The position numbers were made by a program, and so were the translations under genes. Source: an uncultured Bacteroidota bacterium (GTDB lineage Bacteria > Bacteroidota > Bacteroidia > Chitinophagales > Chitinophagaceae). From it: 8,047 nucleotides of DNA. Each line of letters starts with the position of its first letter. Position 1 is the first letter of the stretch. The DNA lies in contig CAIRNW010000042.1 in assembly GCA_903879995.1 (NCBI GenBank), forward strand, positions 1-8,047, read 5' to 3'. The notes under the pieces were generated by a model that ran no database searches, was not told the DNA's origin, and saw nothing but the letters and a program-made list of their open reading frames with translations. Shown here piece after piece: positions 7,255 to 8,047 of this stretch.

Positions 7255-7369
7255 GCGTTAGTATTTTCTACCAATTCTGCGAACGCATTCCGGACGGAAG
7301 GCAATGATCCTAGAGATTCCTCTCCGGCCTTACGGCGCCGGGTTTGGTTGGCAGGACTGCTTTTAATAG
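7255..7369 (-). other. GC-rich, hairpin-dense leader upstream of queA (possible structured RNA or dispersed repeat)
   Basis: This is the predicted 5' untranslated region of queA. By hand count, 7281-7360 has 48 G or C in 80 bases (60%), against 28 of 80 (35%) in the adjoining 7361-7440. It holds five consecutive short inverted repeats: GCAG/CTGC at 7351-7360; GCC-GTAA-GGC extended by CCG/CGG with a two-base bulge at 7324-7341; GAGA-GGAA-TCTC at 7313-7324; TTCC-GTCC-GGAA at 7288-7299; and TGCG/CGCA at 7278-7287. The loops GUAA and GGAA both fit the GNRA tetraloop pattern. I do not recognise it as a known riboswitch class. A conserved cis-regulatory RNA and a dispersed intergenic repeat are both possible; so is chance. 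Pairing was judged by eye. Confidence 0.4.
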
Positions 7370-7374
7370 GTGTG

Positions 7375-7405
7375 CAAAGTTAATAAATCGAGGAGCCGTT
7401 TCCAA
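7375..7405 (-). promoter_or_regulatory. queA promoter, Bacteroidota sigma factor type
   Basis: On the minus strand a TTG (complement of 7403-7405) is followed after exactly 20 bp by TAACTTTG (complement of 7375-7382), a full match to the Bacteroidota TTG / TAnnTTTG promoter. Transcription would start near 7368, leaving a leader of about 115 nt before queA. This is the best promoter in the window and suggests that queA can be expressed independently of amn. Confidence 0.65.
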
Positions 7406-7426
7406 GTTTATTTCAAGCTGTAATTG

Positions 7427-7440
7427 CAGTGAACAGTGAA
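7427..7440. repeat. Two tandem 7-bp copies next to the amn stop codon
   Basis: CAGTGAA occurs twice head to tail (7427-7433 and 7434-7440), immediately after the amn stop on the minus strand. It is not an inverted repeat and has no T-tract, so it does not look like a terminator. Its significance is unknown and may be nil. Confidence 0.6.
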
Positions 7441-8047
7441 TCAAAACTTTAGATGACGAACGGTTAGCCCATCGTTGATCAACTGTTTGAGCGAATCGAT
7501 CCCAATCCGAAGATGATCTTCTACATATTTACGGGTAACCTCTTTGTCACTTTCTTCCGTTTTCACCCCCTCTGGTATCATTGGTTGATCACTAACTAAA
7601 AGAAGGGCTCCGGTGGGAATTTTATTAAAAAAGCCTACCGTAAAAATGGTTGCCGTTTCCATATCAATGGCATAGGCTCTGATTTTCTGTAGGTAGTCCT
7701 TGAATTCTTCGTCATGTTCCCATACACGTCGGTTGGTAGTATAAACAGTGCCTGTCCAATAGTCCACCTCATAATCCCGAATGGTCGTTGAAACCGCTTT
7801 TTGTAAGGCGAACGCAGGAAGCGCAGGCACTTCTGTAGGAAAATAGTCATTGGAAGTTCCCTCTCCACGAATGGCAGCTATAGGAAGTATTAAATCGCCT
7901 AGTTTATTACGCTTTTTCAGACCGCCACATTTTCCAAGGAATAATACGGCTTTGGGTTCTACCGCAGTCAATAAGTCCATCACCGTAGCAGCGGTGGGGC
8001 TACCCATTCCAAAATTGATTATACTGATATCGTTAGCCGTAGCACAT
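7441..8047 (-). CDS. amn: AMP nucleosidase, short Bacteroidota type (5' end beyond window)
   Basis: It hydrolyses AMP to adenine and ribose 5-phosphate and belongs to the purine nucleoside phosphorylase superfamily. The open frame runs off the right edge without a start: 201 codons are visible, of about 258 expected for this short form, so roughly 55-60 N-terminal residues are missing. A Met codon at 8007 is internal, since the conserved stretch ANDISIINFGMGSPTAAT spans it. Other conserved segments are VLFLGKCGGLKK (phosphate or ribose-phosphate pocket), RGEGTSNDYFP, YAIDMETATIFTVGF (ribose-binding Met-Glu) and LLLVSDQPMIPEGVKTEE, whose Asp probably contacts the base. The C-terminus GLTVRHLKF is typical of Bacteroidota copies. 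The long N-terminal extension of the Escherichia coli enzyme does not appear to be part of this form. No intrinsic terminator follows, so read-through into queA is possible. Confidence 0.94.
   Translation of the reverse strand, partial: CATANDISIINFGMGSPTAATVMDLLTAVEPKAVLFLGKCGGLKKRNKLGDLILPIAAIRGEGTSNDYFPTEVPALPAFALQKAVSTTIRDYEVDYWTGTVYTTNRRVWEHDEEFKDYLQKIRAYAIDMETATIFTVGFFNKIPTGALLLVSDQPMIPEGVKTEESDKEVTRKYVEDHLRIGIDSLKQLINDGLTVRHLKF

Noticed and set aside
1..8047. tRNA or rRNA genes, CRISPR arrays, insertion sequences, phage genes, toxin-antitoxin or defence systems
   Set aside because: Reading both strands gave no cloverleaf, spaced repeats, transposase motifs or terminal inverted repeats. 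All large frames are assigned to housekeeping families or the M14 peptidase.

Overview
This is a chromosomal window from a member of the Bacteroidota. Chitinophagaceae is the best guess, inferred from protein resemblance, moderate GC content and regulatory style. Start codons lack Shine-Dalgarno-like sequences. Several upstream regions carry the Bacteroidota -7 box TAnnTTTG, some with a TTG about 20 bp further upstream. The single-stranded DNA-binding protein, AMP nucleosidase, QueA and MnmA all read as Bacteroidota-type proteins.

Layout from left to right. The minus strand carries the N-terminal half of mnmA (tRNA 2-thiouridylase), cut by the left edge. Diverging from it is a secreted M14-family zinc peptidase of 862 residues. 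Next on the plus strand come ssb, ended by a strong intrinsic terminator, then a malate/L-lactate dehydrogenase-family oxidoreductase whose -7 box overlaps that terminator's T-tract, then a LysC-type aspartate kinase. The aspartate kinase stop codon directly abuts the stop codon of queA, which lies on the minus strand. Upstream of queA are a 186-bp gap holding a promoter and a GC-rich, hairpin-dense leader, then amn (AMP nucleosidase), cut by the right edge. No gene-free stretch exceeds 300 bases.

The genes are mostly housekeeping: tRNA wobble-base modification (MnmA, QueA), DNA replication and repair (SSB), the entry step of aspartate-family amino acid synthesis (aspartate kinase) and purine turnover (AMP nucleosidase). 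There is no sign of a prophage, insertion sequence, CRISPR array, toxin-antitoxin pair or defence island, and no convincing new multi-gene system. The signal least explained by known genes is the queA leader, at about 7255-7369. Other points of interest are the very short or absent 5' leaders of mnmA and the dehydrogenase gene, and the zero-gap convergent pair of aspartate kinase and queA.
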